Origin: Novosphingobium sp. CF614
GTDB taxonomy: Bacteria; Pseudomonadota; Alphaproteobacteria; Sphingomonadales; Sphingomonadaceae
Reading direction: 5' to 3'
Assembly (NCBI RefSeq): GCF_900113255.1
Contig: NZ_FOOR01000013.1
Location: forward strand, 1 to 64,000
DNA length: 64,000 nucleotides
How positions within the stretch are numbered: position 1 is the stretch's first letter; every line of letters starts with the position of its first letter. The notes below the pieces were generated by a model. The model had not been told where the DNA came from. It saw only the letters and a list, made by a program, of their open reading frames with translations, and did no database searches. Below, piece after piece: positions 44,541 through 53,287 of the stretch. The position numbers and the translations under genes were made by a program.

Positions 44541-46943
44541 TCAACTGGTGAACAGCGATTTCCTGATGATCGCGTGAACGCCCCAGTTGCCGTTGACCAC
44601 TTGCGACACGCCGAAATCCACGCCGACCGAGAGCAGCGAAATCGCTTCGTCCTCGCTCAGGCGTTTGGCGGTCATCAGGAACCGGCGCGCCTTGCGGAAG
44701 GCGTCGCGCATGGCGGCATCGACCGAGGATTGCTTGTAGACCTCGCTCTGCGCGTCCTCGCCCAGCTCCTTCAGGTAATCGGGGTGACTGAAGCCCATGA
44801 CGACCCATTCGGTTTCGGTCTCGATCAGCGGATAATCGAGATCCCGGAACTGGTCGACCAGGGTCGAGGCGCGATGGTGGACGATCTGGATGAGGGCATT
44901 CATCGAACATTCGATGGCCGTGCCGCAGAGTTCGGAATCCCCCTGCGATGCGTGCGGGTCGCCCAGCGACAAGAGCCCGCCGGACACCTGCACCGGCAGG
45001 AAAATGCGCGATCCCGGGCCCGTCCGCCAATTGTCGAGGTTGCCGCCGAACGCGGCCGGCGGCACCGAATCGACCAGGCCGTTGTAAGCGGGAGCCAGGC
45101 CGATGAAGCCGAAATGCGGCCGGATCGGAATCTCGACATTGCGCAGCACGTCATAGTTGCGCTCCGTCGTCGCGGGATCGACCGGCACGCCGGGATAGTC
45201 GTAGCGCGCGTGGCGGATGCCGGATGGATCGACCTGCTCGGTCCAACGAAAACTGTATACCGCGTGCGCCGTCGGCATCCTGCCGGCGGCGGTTTCCACT
45301 TCGTAGATGGTGATGACTTCGCGCTGCTTGGGCTCGGTCAACAGGTCGTGATAGTGAAAGCCCCAATACGTCGCGGCATTGCTGCCGAAGCATTTGCCCG
45401 CGAAACGGGGATTACCGCTCGGCCGCGGCGCCAGGTCGAGCACCCGCACTTCGATCAGGTCGCCCGGCTCGGCGCCGTCGACGGCGATGGGCCCGGTGCA
45501 GATATGCACGCCAAAGCCCTCGCCCGGGCCGCGACCGAAGGCGCTGGCATCGATCGGTCCCGCGCCCCTGCGTTCCACCGCCTTGCCGGTTTCGTCCCAG
45601 CGATAGACGCTCTCCACCCCGGCATCCCCTTCCACCATCCGCTCCGGATCGTCGTTGGCATGGTGGGTCAGCGTTTCGATCGTGACGAAATCGCCCGACC
45701 GGACCTGGAGCACGGGCTTCAACGACCGGCTGAGAAAGCCCCAGTGGATCGTTTCGGGACTCGCCGGCAAGTGATGATGCCGGACCGACGGGCCGCTTTG
45801 CACGCCGCCGGACGCCATCAGGGCGGAGGAGGCGGCCGATGCTCCGGATTCGCCGTCGATCTCCGGCTCGATTTCTGGCTCGCCGTCGGTTTCCAGGTCC
45901 GCTTCGGAAATGCCGGCCGCATCGTCGTGGACGCGCGCCGGCACGCGTTCGCCGCGCGCGGGGCGGCCCCGGCGCAGCAGCGTCACTTCCTCCTCCTCGC
46001 TGTCCCGCGCCTTCCGGTATTCCCTTGGCGATATGCCGTACTGTTCGCGGAACGCGCGGCTGAACGAAGCGGAATCGTTGAAGCCCCATTCGAACAGGAT
46101 GTCGGAAATCGACTTCTGGACATGCAGCGGGCTGCGCAAGTCCAGGCGGCAGCGCTCCAGCCTCCGGACTTTCACATAGTGGCCGAAGCTGTCGTTGATC
46201 GATTCGAACAGTTTCTGGAGATAGCGGGAGGAAATGCCGTGCTCCGCCGCGACCTGCTGGTAATTGAGTTCAGGATCGCTCAGCCGGATTTCGATGGTCT
46301 GGAATATCCGTTCGAGAAGGGCCGCGCGCATGCCCGCCGCGCCGCCCAAGGCCTTGACCGGAGCGTTGTCCAGCAGGCTGGTGACGAGGAATTCCGGAAA
46401 CGCCAGTTCGACCGGCCGTGCCTGGTCCGTCGAGATATCCGGCAAGACATCGGCCAGCGAGCGCAACATGCCCGAAAAAACTCGCGCCGTCCCGGAATCG
46501 GTCGCGATCATGCGCGGTTCGCCCGCGATCGGCGTCTTGAGCCGCATGCTGAGCACGCTTTGCGGCACCCGCACCACCAGGCTGCGATTGTCGCCGGTGA
46601 AGCTCAGATTGGCGGCGCGATCGCCGCGTCCGCAGATGATCTCCCCGTCGAGCAGCCGCAGGGTCTGCTGCGCTTCGCGTATCGTCGCGGTCCCGTCCAG
46701 GATCATCGCCAGCCAGTAGGATCCGGGCTGCTCGCGGAAATCGATGGTCCAGGACTGCGGCGTTCCGGTTATCCGTATGAAATCGATGCCGGTGCTGCTG
46801 CGGAACTGGATGAGTTCGCCGTAGAGCGTGGCGTCATCCGCCTCCGCAAGCGTCAACGACAGCCGCTTCAGCGCGAAGCCCCAGGCATCGCGCCGCTGTT
46901 CCTTGGGATAGGCGTTGGTCGTAAAGCGCAAAGATCCAACCAC
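44541..46943 (-). CDS. AraC-family regulator fused to an acetamidase/formamidase domain
   Basis: This 800-residue protein joins two functions in one frame. Residues about 20-190 resemble the AraC_binding_2 sensor domain. Residues 225-312 form a full AraC-type double helix-turn-helix, with ISDILFEWGFNDSASFSRAF and EQYGISPREYRKA. A strongly acidic linker (313-388) follows. Residues 389-800 are a complete acetamidase/formamidase: SPETIHWGFLSRSLKPVL, HICTGPIAVDGAEPGD, GGNLDNWRTGPGSRIFLPVQ, LSLGDPHASQGDSELCGTA. No stop, frameshift or ribosome-binding site separates the parts; a Met at residue 376 lacks one. The start is a GTG at 46943. It is divergent from nothing and lies just after the plus-strand island operon. 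It may sense or consume an amide while controlling the island; this is inference. Confidence 0.9.
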   Translation of the reverse strand: MVGSLRFTTNAYPKEQRRDAWGFALKRLSLTLAEADDATLYGELIQFRSSTGIDFIRITGTPQSWTIDFREQPGSYWLAMILDGTATIREAQQTLRLLDGEIICGRGDRAANLSFTGDNRSLVVRVPQSVLSMRLKTPIAGEPRMIATDSGTARVFSGMLRSLADVLPDISTDQARPVELAFPEFLVTSLLDNAPVKALGGAAGMRAALLERIFQTIEIRLSDPELNYQQVAAEHGISSRYLQKLFESINDSFGHYVKVRRLERCRLDLRSPLHVQKSISDILFEWGFNDSASFSRAFREQYGISPREYRKARDSEEEEVTLLRRGRPARGERVPARVHDDAAGISEADLETDGEPEIEPEIDGESGASAASSALMASGGVQSGPSVRHHHLPASPETIHWGFLSRSLKPVLQVRSGDFVTIETLTHHANDDPERMVEGDAGVESVYRWDETGKAVERRGAGPIDASAFGRGPGEGFGVHICTGPIAVDGAEPGDLIEVRVLDLAPRPSGNPRFAGKCFGSNAATYWGFHYHDLLTEPKQREVITIYEVETAAGRMPTAHAVYSFRWTEQVDPSGIRHARYDYPGVPVDPATTERNYDVLRNVEIPIRPHFGFIGLAPAYNGLVDSVPPAAFGGNLDNWRTGPGSRIFLPVQVSGGLLSLGDPHASQGDSELCGTAIECSMNALIQIVHHRASTLVDQFRDLDYPLIETETEWVVMGFSHPDYLKELGEDAQSEVYKQSSVDAAMRDAFRKARRFLMTAKRLSEDEAISLLSVGVDFGVSQVVNGNWGVHAIIRKSLFTS

Positions 46944-47054
46944 TCGTTATCAGTGGCACCCGCTTCCCCATCCACGATCTGGTGTCGGCTGCGCAAAGGC
47001 TATTGGCGGAAACGGGAACCGTCAATCGCGACCACCGCCCCGAACGCCGGGTGG

Positions 47055-48449
47055 TCAGAAGGGCGTCCCATCTCCGTACACGCTGGTGGTGCCGCCGGCA
47101 TCGCCCGAAGCATTGCCGCGACCGCACACGGCCAGCATCGTCAAGGCATAGATCAGCGCGCTCGATGTCATGTCCCCGGGCATCGGGCGCCAGCGCGGCA
47201 TGCCGGTGGTGACCGCCGGGACACGGTGCATGTTGAACACGTTATGATCCCGCCACATGCTGGAATAAACCGGATTGGCCCGTTCCAGCGGTGCCGCGCG
47301 CGCCAGCCGGGTGGCCGCATCGACCGCGCCGACCAGCGGCGCCACTTCGCCCGGAACCGCCTCGAAACCATGGCGGACCACCATCGGTTCCACGTCGAAA
47401 CCCTCGACATCGACCGAGCGCATCGCCGCGACGATGCCGTGATAGGCGTCGGCCGCCTTCTGGCGGGGGTTCAACGTGACATCGATATAGAGCGCGCAGA
47501 CTTCCGTGCCCGCCCCGAAATCGAACGGGATCCCCCCGCGCACCGACGCGATCTGGACTTTGGGCACCACACGGCCGCCGGGCGTTTCGATCGTGCTCTC
47601 CCGCTCGAACGCAAGGCTCCAGGCATGGAGCGCGTCGATCACGGGGCCCAGCCGATAGATCGGATTGGGATGCCGGCGGGCATCGGCGGGCGCTTCCAGG
47701 ATCGGCGTGAACACGCCCCGTCCGAACAGGCGGACCCGGAACAGCGCATAGCCGCACCCCAGCCAGGTCAGGCCGAAATCGGTGCCTTCAGCGGCAATGG
47801 CATAATCGGGCGCGACGCCGCCGTGATGGAACAGATAATGGGCGCCGATGTCCTTGCCGTTATAGGCGATACCGGAAAACTCCTCGATCGGTTCGGGCCC
47901 GATCTCGCCGGGACAGGCCGTCAGCCAGGTCTTGCCGGCCAGCGCGATGCCGGCTTTCTTCAGCGCTTTCGCGGCGATCAGGAAGCACGACATGGGGCCG
48001 CGATCATTGGCGATGGGATAGCCGCGCAGCTTGCCGTCCTCGATCCAGCATCGCGTCCATTCGGGATCCGCCAGCGTGGATTCGCGATACCGGAAGGCGT
48101 CCTGTTCCGGCATGCCGCTGGGGCTTTCGGTGTCCAGGTGCGCGGTGAACAGCAGGTTCGCGCCCTGCCCCGTTCCGCCATATTCGCCGATCACGTTCAT
48201 CCGCTCGGGCGTGGCCCCGACCAGGCGTGGGCGAAAGCCCTCCCGCGCCATCCAGTCGCGGACGAACGCGGCGGCGGCGGCCTCTTCGCGCGATCGGCTG
48301 GGTATGTTGCCCAGGGCCAGGGCGAGATCGACCAGTTCGTCGGTGTCGATCGCGGCGGCGATGGCGTCGCGCTCCTCGGGGCTCACGGCATAGGGGGCCT
48401 TGGCCGGATCGGCGAAAGCCGGCACCATCGGTTCGGGGCAATCAGCCAT
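47055..48449 (-). CDS. M20-family metallohydrolase (deacylase/peptidase)
   Basis: This 464-residue enzyme is of the ArgE/DapE/M20 fold, which uses two zinc ions to cut amide or N-acyl bonds. The H-x-D metal motif is LLFTAHLDTESPSG, the catalytic Glu region is CPGEIGPEPIEEFSG, a further carboxylate is in AIAAEGTDFGLTW, and the C-terminal metal His appears to be in HNVFNMHRVPAVTTGM. Length is normal. It sits 21 bp after the isochorismatase-type hydrolase gene and before the AraC-acetamidase gene on the same strand, so three C-N bond hydrolases are encoded in a row. Confidence 0.85.
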   Translation of the reverse strand: MADCPEPMVPAFADPAKAPYAVSPEERDAIAAAIDTDELVDLALALGNIPSRSREEAAAAAFVRDWMAREGFRPRLVGATPERMNVIGEYGGTGQGANLLFTAHLDTESPSGMPEQDAFRYRESTLADPEWTRCWIEDGKLRGYPIANDRGPMSCFLIAAKALKKAGIALAGKTWLTACPGEIGPEPIEEFSGIAYNGKDIGAHYLFHHGGVAPDYAIAAEGTDFGLTWLGCGYALFRVRLFGRGVFTPILEAPADARRHPNPIYRLGPVIDALHAWSLAFERESTIETPGGRVVPKVQIASVRGGIPFDFGAGTEVCALYIDVTLNPRQKAADAYHGIVAAMRSVDVEGFDVEPMVVRHGFEAVPGEVAPLVGAVDAATRLARAAPLERANPVYSSMWRDHNVFNMHRVPAVTTGMPRWRPMPGDMTSSALIYALTMLAVCGRGNASGDAGGTTSVYGDGTPF

Positions 48450-48470
48450 CGCTCGCGTCCCTGCCCCGCG

Positions 48471-49178
48471 TCATTCGCCGGCCGGCAAGGACAGGGCCGC
48501 CACGCGCGCCGCCGCGTTTCCGCCGTGGTGCCAGGCCGCCTCGACCGCATCGGTGGTGGTCAGGAGCGCGCAGTTCTTTTCCAGCGCATTCAGCGCGCTT
48601 TCGTGCAGGCCCGGCTCATAGGCCGCGCAGGCGTCGGAAACCAGGAACACATCGTAGTCGCGATGGAAGGCGGCGCGGGCGGTCTGGTCCACGCAGCAAT
48701 CGGTGCTGAGCCCGCAGACCACCAGCGTATCTATGTCGCGGGCCCGCAGCCGCGCGTCGAAGTCCGTCCCATGGAAGCTGTCGTAGAGCAGCTTCTGAAC
48801 CTCGATATCGCCCGGTTCGGGGAAAATGCGGTAATAGTCGGCGCCGCCGCCCTCGGCCCGGCAGATCGCCTCGCCGCCCGGCTGCCCGCGCCGGGCCATC
48901 AGCGTCTTGAGCGCCCGCGAGTCCGTCTCCGGGCGCGTCACCACCCGCATCAACGCCACGGTCGCGCCCGCCCGCCGGGCTGCCGCGACCAGCCGCTCGC
49001 AGCGATCGATGGCCTCGTGCGCGGCCGAGAGGTCCACGCCCAGCCGGCCCAGCAGCCCTTCGGGCGCGGCGAAATCGACCTGGACATCGACCACCACCAG
49101 CGCGGTGCGCGCGGGGTCGATCATCCCGGGCAGCCGCGCCGGATCGATGTGAGGAAACGCCGCGGGCATGTCAGGCAC
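48471..49178 (-). CDS. Isochorismatase-family cysteine hydrolase
   Basis: This protein of about 235 residues hydrolyses amide, carbamoyl or vinyl-ether bonds with a Cys-Asp-Lys triad. The Asp is in ALVVVDVQVDFAAP, and the nucleophile Cys in VCGLSTDCCVDQTARAAFH. Related enzymes include RutB, N-carbamoylsarcosine amidohydrolase, nicotinamidase and maleamate amidohydrolase. It starts with a GTG that overlaps the end of the flavin monooxygenase gene by 8 bp, or with an ATG three codons later. The direct pairing with a RutA-like monooxygenase mirrors the order in pyrimidine catabolism. Confidence 0.9.
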   Translation of the reverse strand: MPDMPAAFPHIDPARLPGMIDPARTALVVVDVQVDFAAPEGLLGRLGVDLSAAHEAIDRCERLVAAARRAGATVALMRVVTRPETDSRALKTLMARRGQPGGEAICRAEGGGADYYRIFPEPGDIEVQKLLYDSFHGTDFDARLRARDIDTLVVCGLSTDCCVDQTARAAFHRDYDVFLVSDACAAYEPGLHESALNALEKNCALLTTTDAVEAAWHHGGNAAARVAALSLPAGE

Positions 49179-50295
49179 GAAGGGGCATCTCCACGCGGCC
49201 GGGAAACCGCTCGCGCAGGACCGGCAGCACCTGCTCGCCGAAAATGGGGATGTCCCGGTGGTAATCGGGGAAGATCAACATCAGTCCGTCCGTCTCCGAG
49301 ACCTCGATCAGCTCCGTGATCCGCTCCGCCACCGTTCGCGGCGTGCCGAGCACATGGGCCGACATGAAGCCGGACCGGCTCTTCTCGACGAAGGCATTCT
49401 CCTTGCCGATCTCCTCGTCAAGGAAGCCGTAAGCCCGCATCATGCCCCACAGCGCGCCTTCGTCCAGCCCGTCGCGGAAATGCTGCGCGGTGGCCCCGGC
49501 CTCTTCGTCGGTCGTCCCGAACACCACGGTCAGCATCGAATACGTGCGGATGGTGCGGCCGTATTCGGCGGCGATATCCTTGGCCCGGCGGCTGTCGGCG
49601 CCAAGCTGGACGGCATCGCCGCCGGACAGGAAGATCGCGTCCATCTCCTGCGACGTCAGGCGCATACCCTTCTCGGAAGAGCCGGCGCAGACCAGGAAGG
49701 GCTGCGGGTCCGGCTTGGGCCAGGATTCGCAATCATCCAGCGTGAAATAATCGCCGTGCATGGTGACCGAATCCTGCGTCCACAATGCCTTGATCGCGCT
49801 GATCCATTCCTGGGCGAGGTCGTAGCGCTGGTCGTGGTCGACGCCTTCCGGCCACGCGCCCATCTGCGCGAACTCCCCCCGGTAGGAACCGGTGACGAGG
49901 TTGAGCCCGGCGCGCCCGCCGCTGACCTGCTGCAGCGTCGCCAGCATCTTGGCGGCGACCCCGGGGTTCTGCAGCAGGGTGTGGATCGTCGTCCACACCT
50001 TCACCCTGCTCGTCACTTCGGCCAGCGCGGCCATCAGCACGATCGGGTCCAGCGAGCTGTTCCAGTGCCGCGTCTCACCGCCATAGCCGCGAAACTTGGA
50101 CATCGACATGATGAAATCGAAGCCCGCCGCCTCCGCCAGCACCGCGCATCGGCGGTTATAGGCATAGGAACCGTCCAGCACCGGCTTGTTGCGCGAAAGG
50201 ATCCAGCCGCCGTTGGCGATCGGCAGGAATATCCCCAGATCCTTGCCGCCCTTGTCCGACGGCAGACCGAAAGGCGTGGGCTCAAACGTCGTCAT
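49171..50295 (-). CDS. LLM-class flavin-dependent monooxygenase, RutA-like
   Basis: This 374-residue luciferase-like monooxygenase resembles RutA, which opens the uracil ring with reduced FMN and oxygen. Shared features are FLPIANGGWILS, FDFIMSMSKFRGYGGETRHW, SGGRAGLNLVTGSYRGEFAQ with QMGAWP, and HGDYFTLDDCESWP. The start MTTFEPTPFG at 50295 has GGAG seven bases upstream; the longer frame to 50535 is unconserved. It is the first gene of a minus-strand run with the isochorismatase, M20 and AraC-acetamidase genes. No flavin reductase (RutF-like) gene is nearby. It probably attacks an amide or N-heterocycle, but the substrate is not known. Confidence 0.9.
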   Translation of the reverse strand: MTTFEPTPFGLPSDKGGKDLGIFLPIANGGWILSRNKPVLDGSYAYNRRCAVLAEAAGFDFIMSMSKFRGYGGETRHWNSSLDPIVLMAALAEVTSRVKVWTTIHTLLQNPGVAAKMLATLQQVSGGRAGLNLVTGSYRGEFAQMGAWPEGVDHDQRYDLAQEWISAIKALWTQDSVTMHGDYFTLDDCESWPKPDPQPFLVCAGSSEKGMRLTSQEMDAIFLSGGDAVQLGADSRRAKDIAAEYGRTIRTYSMLTVVFGTTDEEAGATAQHFRDGLDEGALWGMMRAYGFLDEEIGKENAFVEKSRSGFMSAHVLGTPRTVAERITELIEVSETDGLMLIFPDYHRDIPIFGEQVLPVLRERFPGRVEMPLRA

Positions 50296-50525
50296 TCCAG
50301 GCTCCCCTGACTGGCCTTTCAGCTTAGGACCGCGCCGGCCATGGTCTTGTTCTCCAGCGCATGTTCTGTTGCTCGCTTCGCCGGACCGGCCCCGGAGGGA
50401 GGTGCAGCGCCGCGCCGGAAAGCATGCCGCGCGCCGTGCGCCCGGCGCCAAGAATTGCGGCCGCCAGCACGAAGAACGAATCCCCGCGCGCACCCTACCA
50501 TGCCGGCGAAACAGGAGGTATCGGC

Positions 50526-51356
50526 ATGACGACATGGCTTATCACGGGAATTGGCGGAGGCTTCGGACGGGCCCTGGCCGGCGCGGCGCTGGCGCGCGGC
50601 GACACCGTGGTGGGCACCACGCGGCGCCCGGACGATCCCGCCTTCGAGGCGCTGGCGCCCGGCCGCGCCCATGTCATCAGCCTGGACCTGGGCGACGAGG
50701 CCGCCGTCGAAGCCGCCGTCGCCAGCGCGGAAACCCTGACCGGCGGGCTCGACCGGCTCGTCAACAACGCGGGCTACGGCCTTGCCGGCGCGATCGAGGA
50801 AGCCGCGCTGGACGAGATCCGCGACCTGTTCGACGTCAATCTCTTCGGGGCGATCCGCATGATCCAGGCCGTGCTTCCCGCCATGCGCGCGCGGCGGGCA
50901 GGCCATGTCGTCAACATTACCTCCGTCAGCGGCTTCGCGCCCTGGGCCGGCACCGCCATCTATGGCGCGAGCAAGTATGCGCTGGAATGCATCGGCCAGA
51001 CCCTGGCGCAGGAAGTGGCGCCCTTCGGCATCAAGGTGACGAACGTCGCCCCCGGCGGTTTCCGCACCGGCTTCGCCGCGACCGGGCTCAGGATCGCCCG
51101 GCGGAGCATCGCCGACTATGACGGCGTTGCCCATCACGCCGGCCGCAGCCTGACCGAGAACGCCGGCCGGGAACCGGGCGATCCCGCGCGCGCGGCGGCC
51201 GCCATCCTCACCGCGCTCGACGCGCCCGAGCCGCCGCTCCACCTGCTGCTGGGCGAGGATGCGCTGCACTACGCGCGCGACCAGTTCGCTTTCGTGGAAT
51301 CGCAAATCCGGGCGTGGGAGGCCCTGTCGCTGTCGACCGCCGCCGAGCCGGCCTGA
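50526..51356 (+). CDS. Short-chain dehydrogenase/reductase (SDR)
   Basis: This 276-residue NAD(P)-dependent oxidoreductase has the Rossmann motif TGIGGGFG near the N terminus, RLVNNAGYG, the catalytic Ser in NITSVSGFAPW and YGASKYALE with the Y-x-x-x-K pair. A perfect AGGAGGT site lies seven bases before the ATG at 50526. It is divergent from the flavin monooxygenase gene and converges on the second TauD-type dioxygenase. The substrate is an alcohol or ketone of unknown type. Confidence 0.92.
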   Translation: MTTWLITGIGGGFGRALAGAALARGDTVVGTTRRPDDPAFEALAPGRAHVISLDLGDEAAVEAAVASAETLTGGLDRLVNNAGYGLAGAIEEAALDEIRDLFDVNLFGAIRMIQAVLPAMRARRAGHVVNITSVSGFAPWAGTAIYGASKYALECIGQTLAQEVAPFGIKVTNVAPGGFRTGFAATGLRIARRSIADYDGVAHHAGRSLTENAGREPGDPARAAAAILTALDAPEPPLHLLLGEDALHYARDQFAFVESQIRAWEALSLSTAAEPA

Positions 51357-51383
51357 TACCGGACCGGCCTGATGCCGGGCCGA

Positions 51384-52478
51384 TCAGCCCAGCAGGCGCG
51401 GGATCGCGATCGAGCGGATGTCGAAGCGTCCGTCCGCGTGTTCGGCCTTGCCGCCGCGCGGCGCGGCGCGGTGCTGCACCACGCCGTTCTTGCCGAAGCC
51501 GGGCACCACCGGACGACCCGCGTCCCGGCTGAGCCAGAGGCGCAGCAGGTGGCGGCGGCGCTGCGGTTCCGGATAGTCATGGAACGTCGTGCGGGCGTGC
51601 AGCGCCGCATAGTTGGACAGCCACTGAATGTCGCCGGGGCGGAAATCCATTGCGATGGCCACGCCCGGCTCATAAGTGATCTCGTCGAAGAGGTTCAGCA
51701 CTTCGACCTGCCCGGCGCTGAGCCGGGGCACTTCGGGATAGTCCTGCGCGGTGAGGATATAGAGAGACCCGGCATACATGGAGAAGACCCCGTCCACCAG
51801 GCTGACGATCGGCGACGTGTAGGTATTGGCGGGCGCCTCGTGATCCTGCCGCCGCCAGTCCCAGTGGAACGGCTGGAGCAGCAGCGGCGCTAGATCGGGC
51901 CGGCGCCGCAATATCTCATTGTAGATCGCCGCGCCCGACACGAGGCAGGACGTGCCCCCTTCCATCGCCGGCCGCAGGCACATCAGCGCCACGATGTCGG
52001 AACTGTCGGAATGATAGACCAGCTTGTCGCGGACCTTGGACGAAAGCGCGCTGGGATCGTCCATCGTCTTGTCCGACGTGGCGTAGACATGGTCGATCAG
52101 GTCGCCCATCTCGTTCTGGCGGATGGGATCGCCCATGTGGAGCCCAAGGATATAGTAGATGGCGGCCGACAGGACGTCCGAATAGAGATGCGTGCGCAGG
52201 CCCCGCACCAGCACGAAGCCCCGGCCATAATCGACATCCCGCCCCCATTCCGCGACCGCATCGGCGCAGGCCGAAAGCGGATAGTCCCCCGCCCGCACGG
52301 TCCTGAGATCGGGATCATCCCCGACGAACCGGGTGCCGAGCGCCTCCAGCTCCGCCACTTGTCCTTCGGAGAGATGGTAGATCCATTCGCCCGAGCGGAC
52401 GAGTTGGTCGCCGGTCCAGGCCGCTGCGGTCGTGACGGGGGGCAGCGCGTGGGTCGCGGCGGGCGCGAGAGTGGACAT
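51384..52478 (-). CDS. TauD/TfdA-family Fe(II)/2-oxoglutarate-dependent dioxygenase
   Basis: This 364-residue oxygenase has the H-x-D iron motif in KLVYHSDSSDIVALMC. The C-terminal His and Arg lie in YAALHARTTFHDYPEPQRRR, the gamma-butyrobetaine-hydroxylase/TauD pattern. The start MSTLAPAATHAL at 52478 has GGAAGG eight bases upstream. It is not a close relative of the 270-residue TauD protein at 42198 (different length and HxD context), so the island carries two distinct members. It converges with the SDR gene and may mark the right end of the island. Confidence 0.88.
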   Translation of the reverse strand: MSTLAPAATHALPPVTTAAAWTGDQLVRSGEWIYHLSEGQVAELEALGTRFVGDDPDLRTVRAGDYPLSACADAVAEWGRDVDYGRGFVLVRGLRTHLYSDVLSAAIYYILGLHMGDPIRQNEMGDLIDHVYATSDKTMDDPSALSSKVRDKLVYHSDSSDIVALMCLRPAMEGGTSCLVSGAAIYNEILRRRPDLAPLLLQPFHWDWRRQDHEAPANTYTSPIVSLVDGVFSMYAGSLYILTAQDYPEVPRLSAGQVEVLNLFDEITYEPGVAIAMDFRPGDIQWLSNYAALHARTTFHDYPEPQRRRHLLRLWLSRDAGRPVVPGFGKNGVVQHRAAPRGGKAEHADGRFDIRSIAIPRLLG

Positions 52479-52762
52479 GAAAAGACCTTCCGCTGGGATC
52501 GACGGCGGCAGGTTACGCCATGCCGGTGCCCGGCACTTGACGGTCGGTGCCGAAAGACTTTCCGCCCCGCGAACGACGGAGCCCGAGATCCGATCCCAAC
52601 ACCTTTCTTCGTCATCCAGGCGAGGAGGGCCCGTTTCGGTTCGAAGCGTGCGGCGGCAGCGGCATGCCGTTGGCCGCTGGCCGGCCTGGTGGAACCGGCA
52701 CGGGGGCTCGTGCACTGTACTTGGAGGAGGGCCGGAAAGGACCCGATCATCGGAGAACAGCC

Positions 52763-53056
52763 ATGCCAAGAGGCGACAAGGATCGTTACACCGACAAGCA
52801 GAAGCGCAAGGCCGAGCACATCGAGGAAGGCTACGAGAAGCGCGGCGTCAGCCACGAGGAAGCGGAACGGCGCGCCTGGGCCACCGTGAACCGGGAATCG
52901 GGCGGCGGCAACAAGTCCGGCTCCGGCCGGGGAACGCCGGACACCCATGTATCCTCCTCGCGCGGCGGCAGGGCGCACAAGTCCGGCTCGCCGGAACAGC
53001 GTTCGGCCGCCGCTCGCAAGGGCTGGGAAACCCGCCGCAAGCACGAAATCGCCTGA
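52763..53056 (+). CDS. Small hydrophilic Lys/Arg/Glu-rich protein (hypothetical)
   Basis: This 97-residue, highly charged protein (PRGDKDRYTDKQKRKAEHIE, EEAERRAWATVNRESGGG and SPEQRSAAARKGWETRRKH) has no signal peptide or membrane segment. Small proteins of this type with a helical first half and a Gly/Ser/Arg tail are widespread in alphaproteobacteria and are sometimes labelled plasmid-stabilisation or stress proteins; no role is proven. CGGAGAA lies about six bases before the ATG. It has no co-directional close partner. Confidence 0.72.
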   Translation: MPRGDKDRYTDKQKRKAEHIEEGYEKRGVSHEEAERRAWATVNRESGGGNKSGSGRGTPDTHVSSSRGGRAHKSGSPEQRSAAARKGWETRRKHEIA

Positions 53057-53287
53057 GCGCGCCCCGGAAATACCGGGTTGCGGTGATCGCAGCCCGCGAG
53101 GCCCTGTCTCCCTTCAGGGGGGGTGGGAGTGGGAATACGCGGCGCGCCGATGCCCTCTCCCGGCTGCGGCCAAGCGGCGGGCCGCCATGGCTGTGCGCAT
53201 TTGTTGCAGCGGTTTCGCCAAGCCTGAGAAATTTTGAAATCCGCCGGAAATCCGATGCCCCTAGCCCACCATGACGGGAGCATTGGA

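Noticed and set aside
44508..49319. A plus-strand open frame of about 1,600 codons opposite the AraC-acetamidase, M20 and isochorismatase genes
   Set aside because: It is the antisense shadow of three well-supported genes in GC-rich DNA, has no recognisable domains and crosses gene boundaries.
49171..50295. Calling this gene rutA outright
   Set aside because: Sequence features are RutA-like, but the rest of the Rut operon and a flavin reductase are missing, so the substrate may differ.
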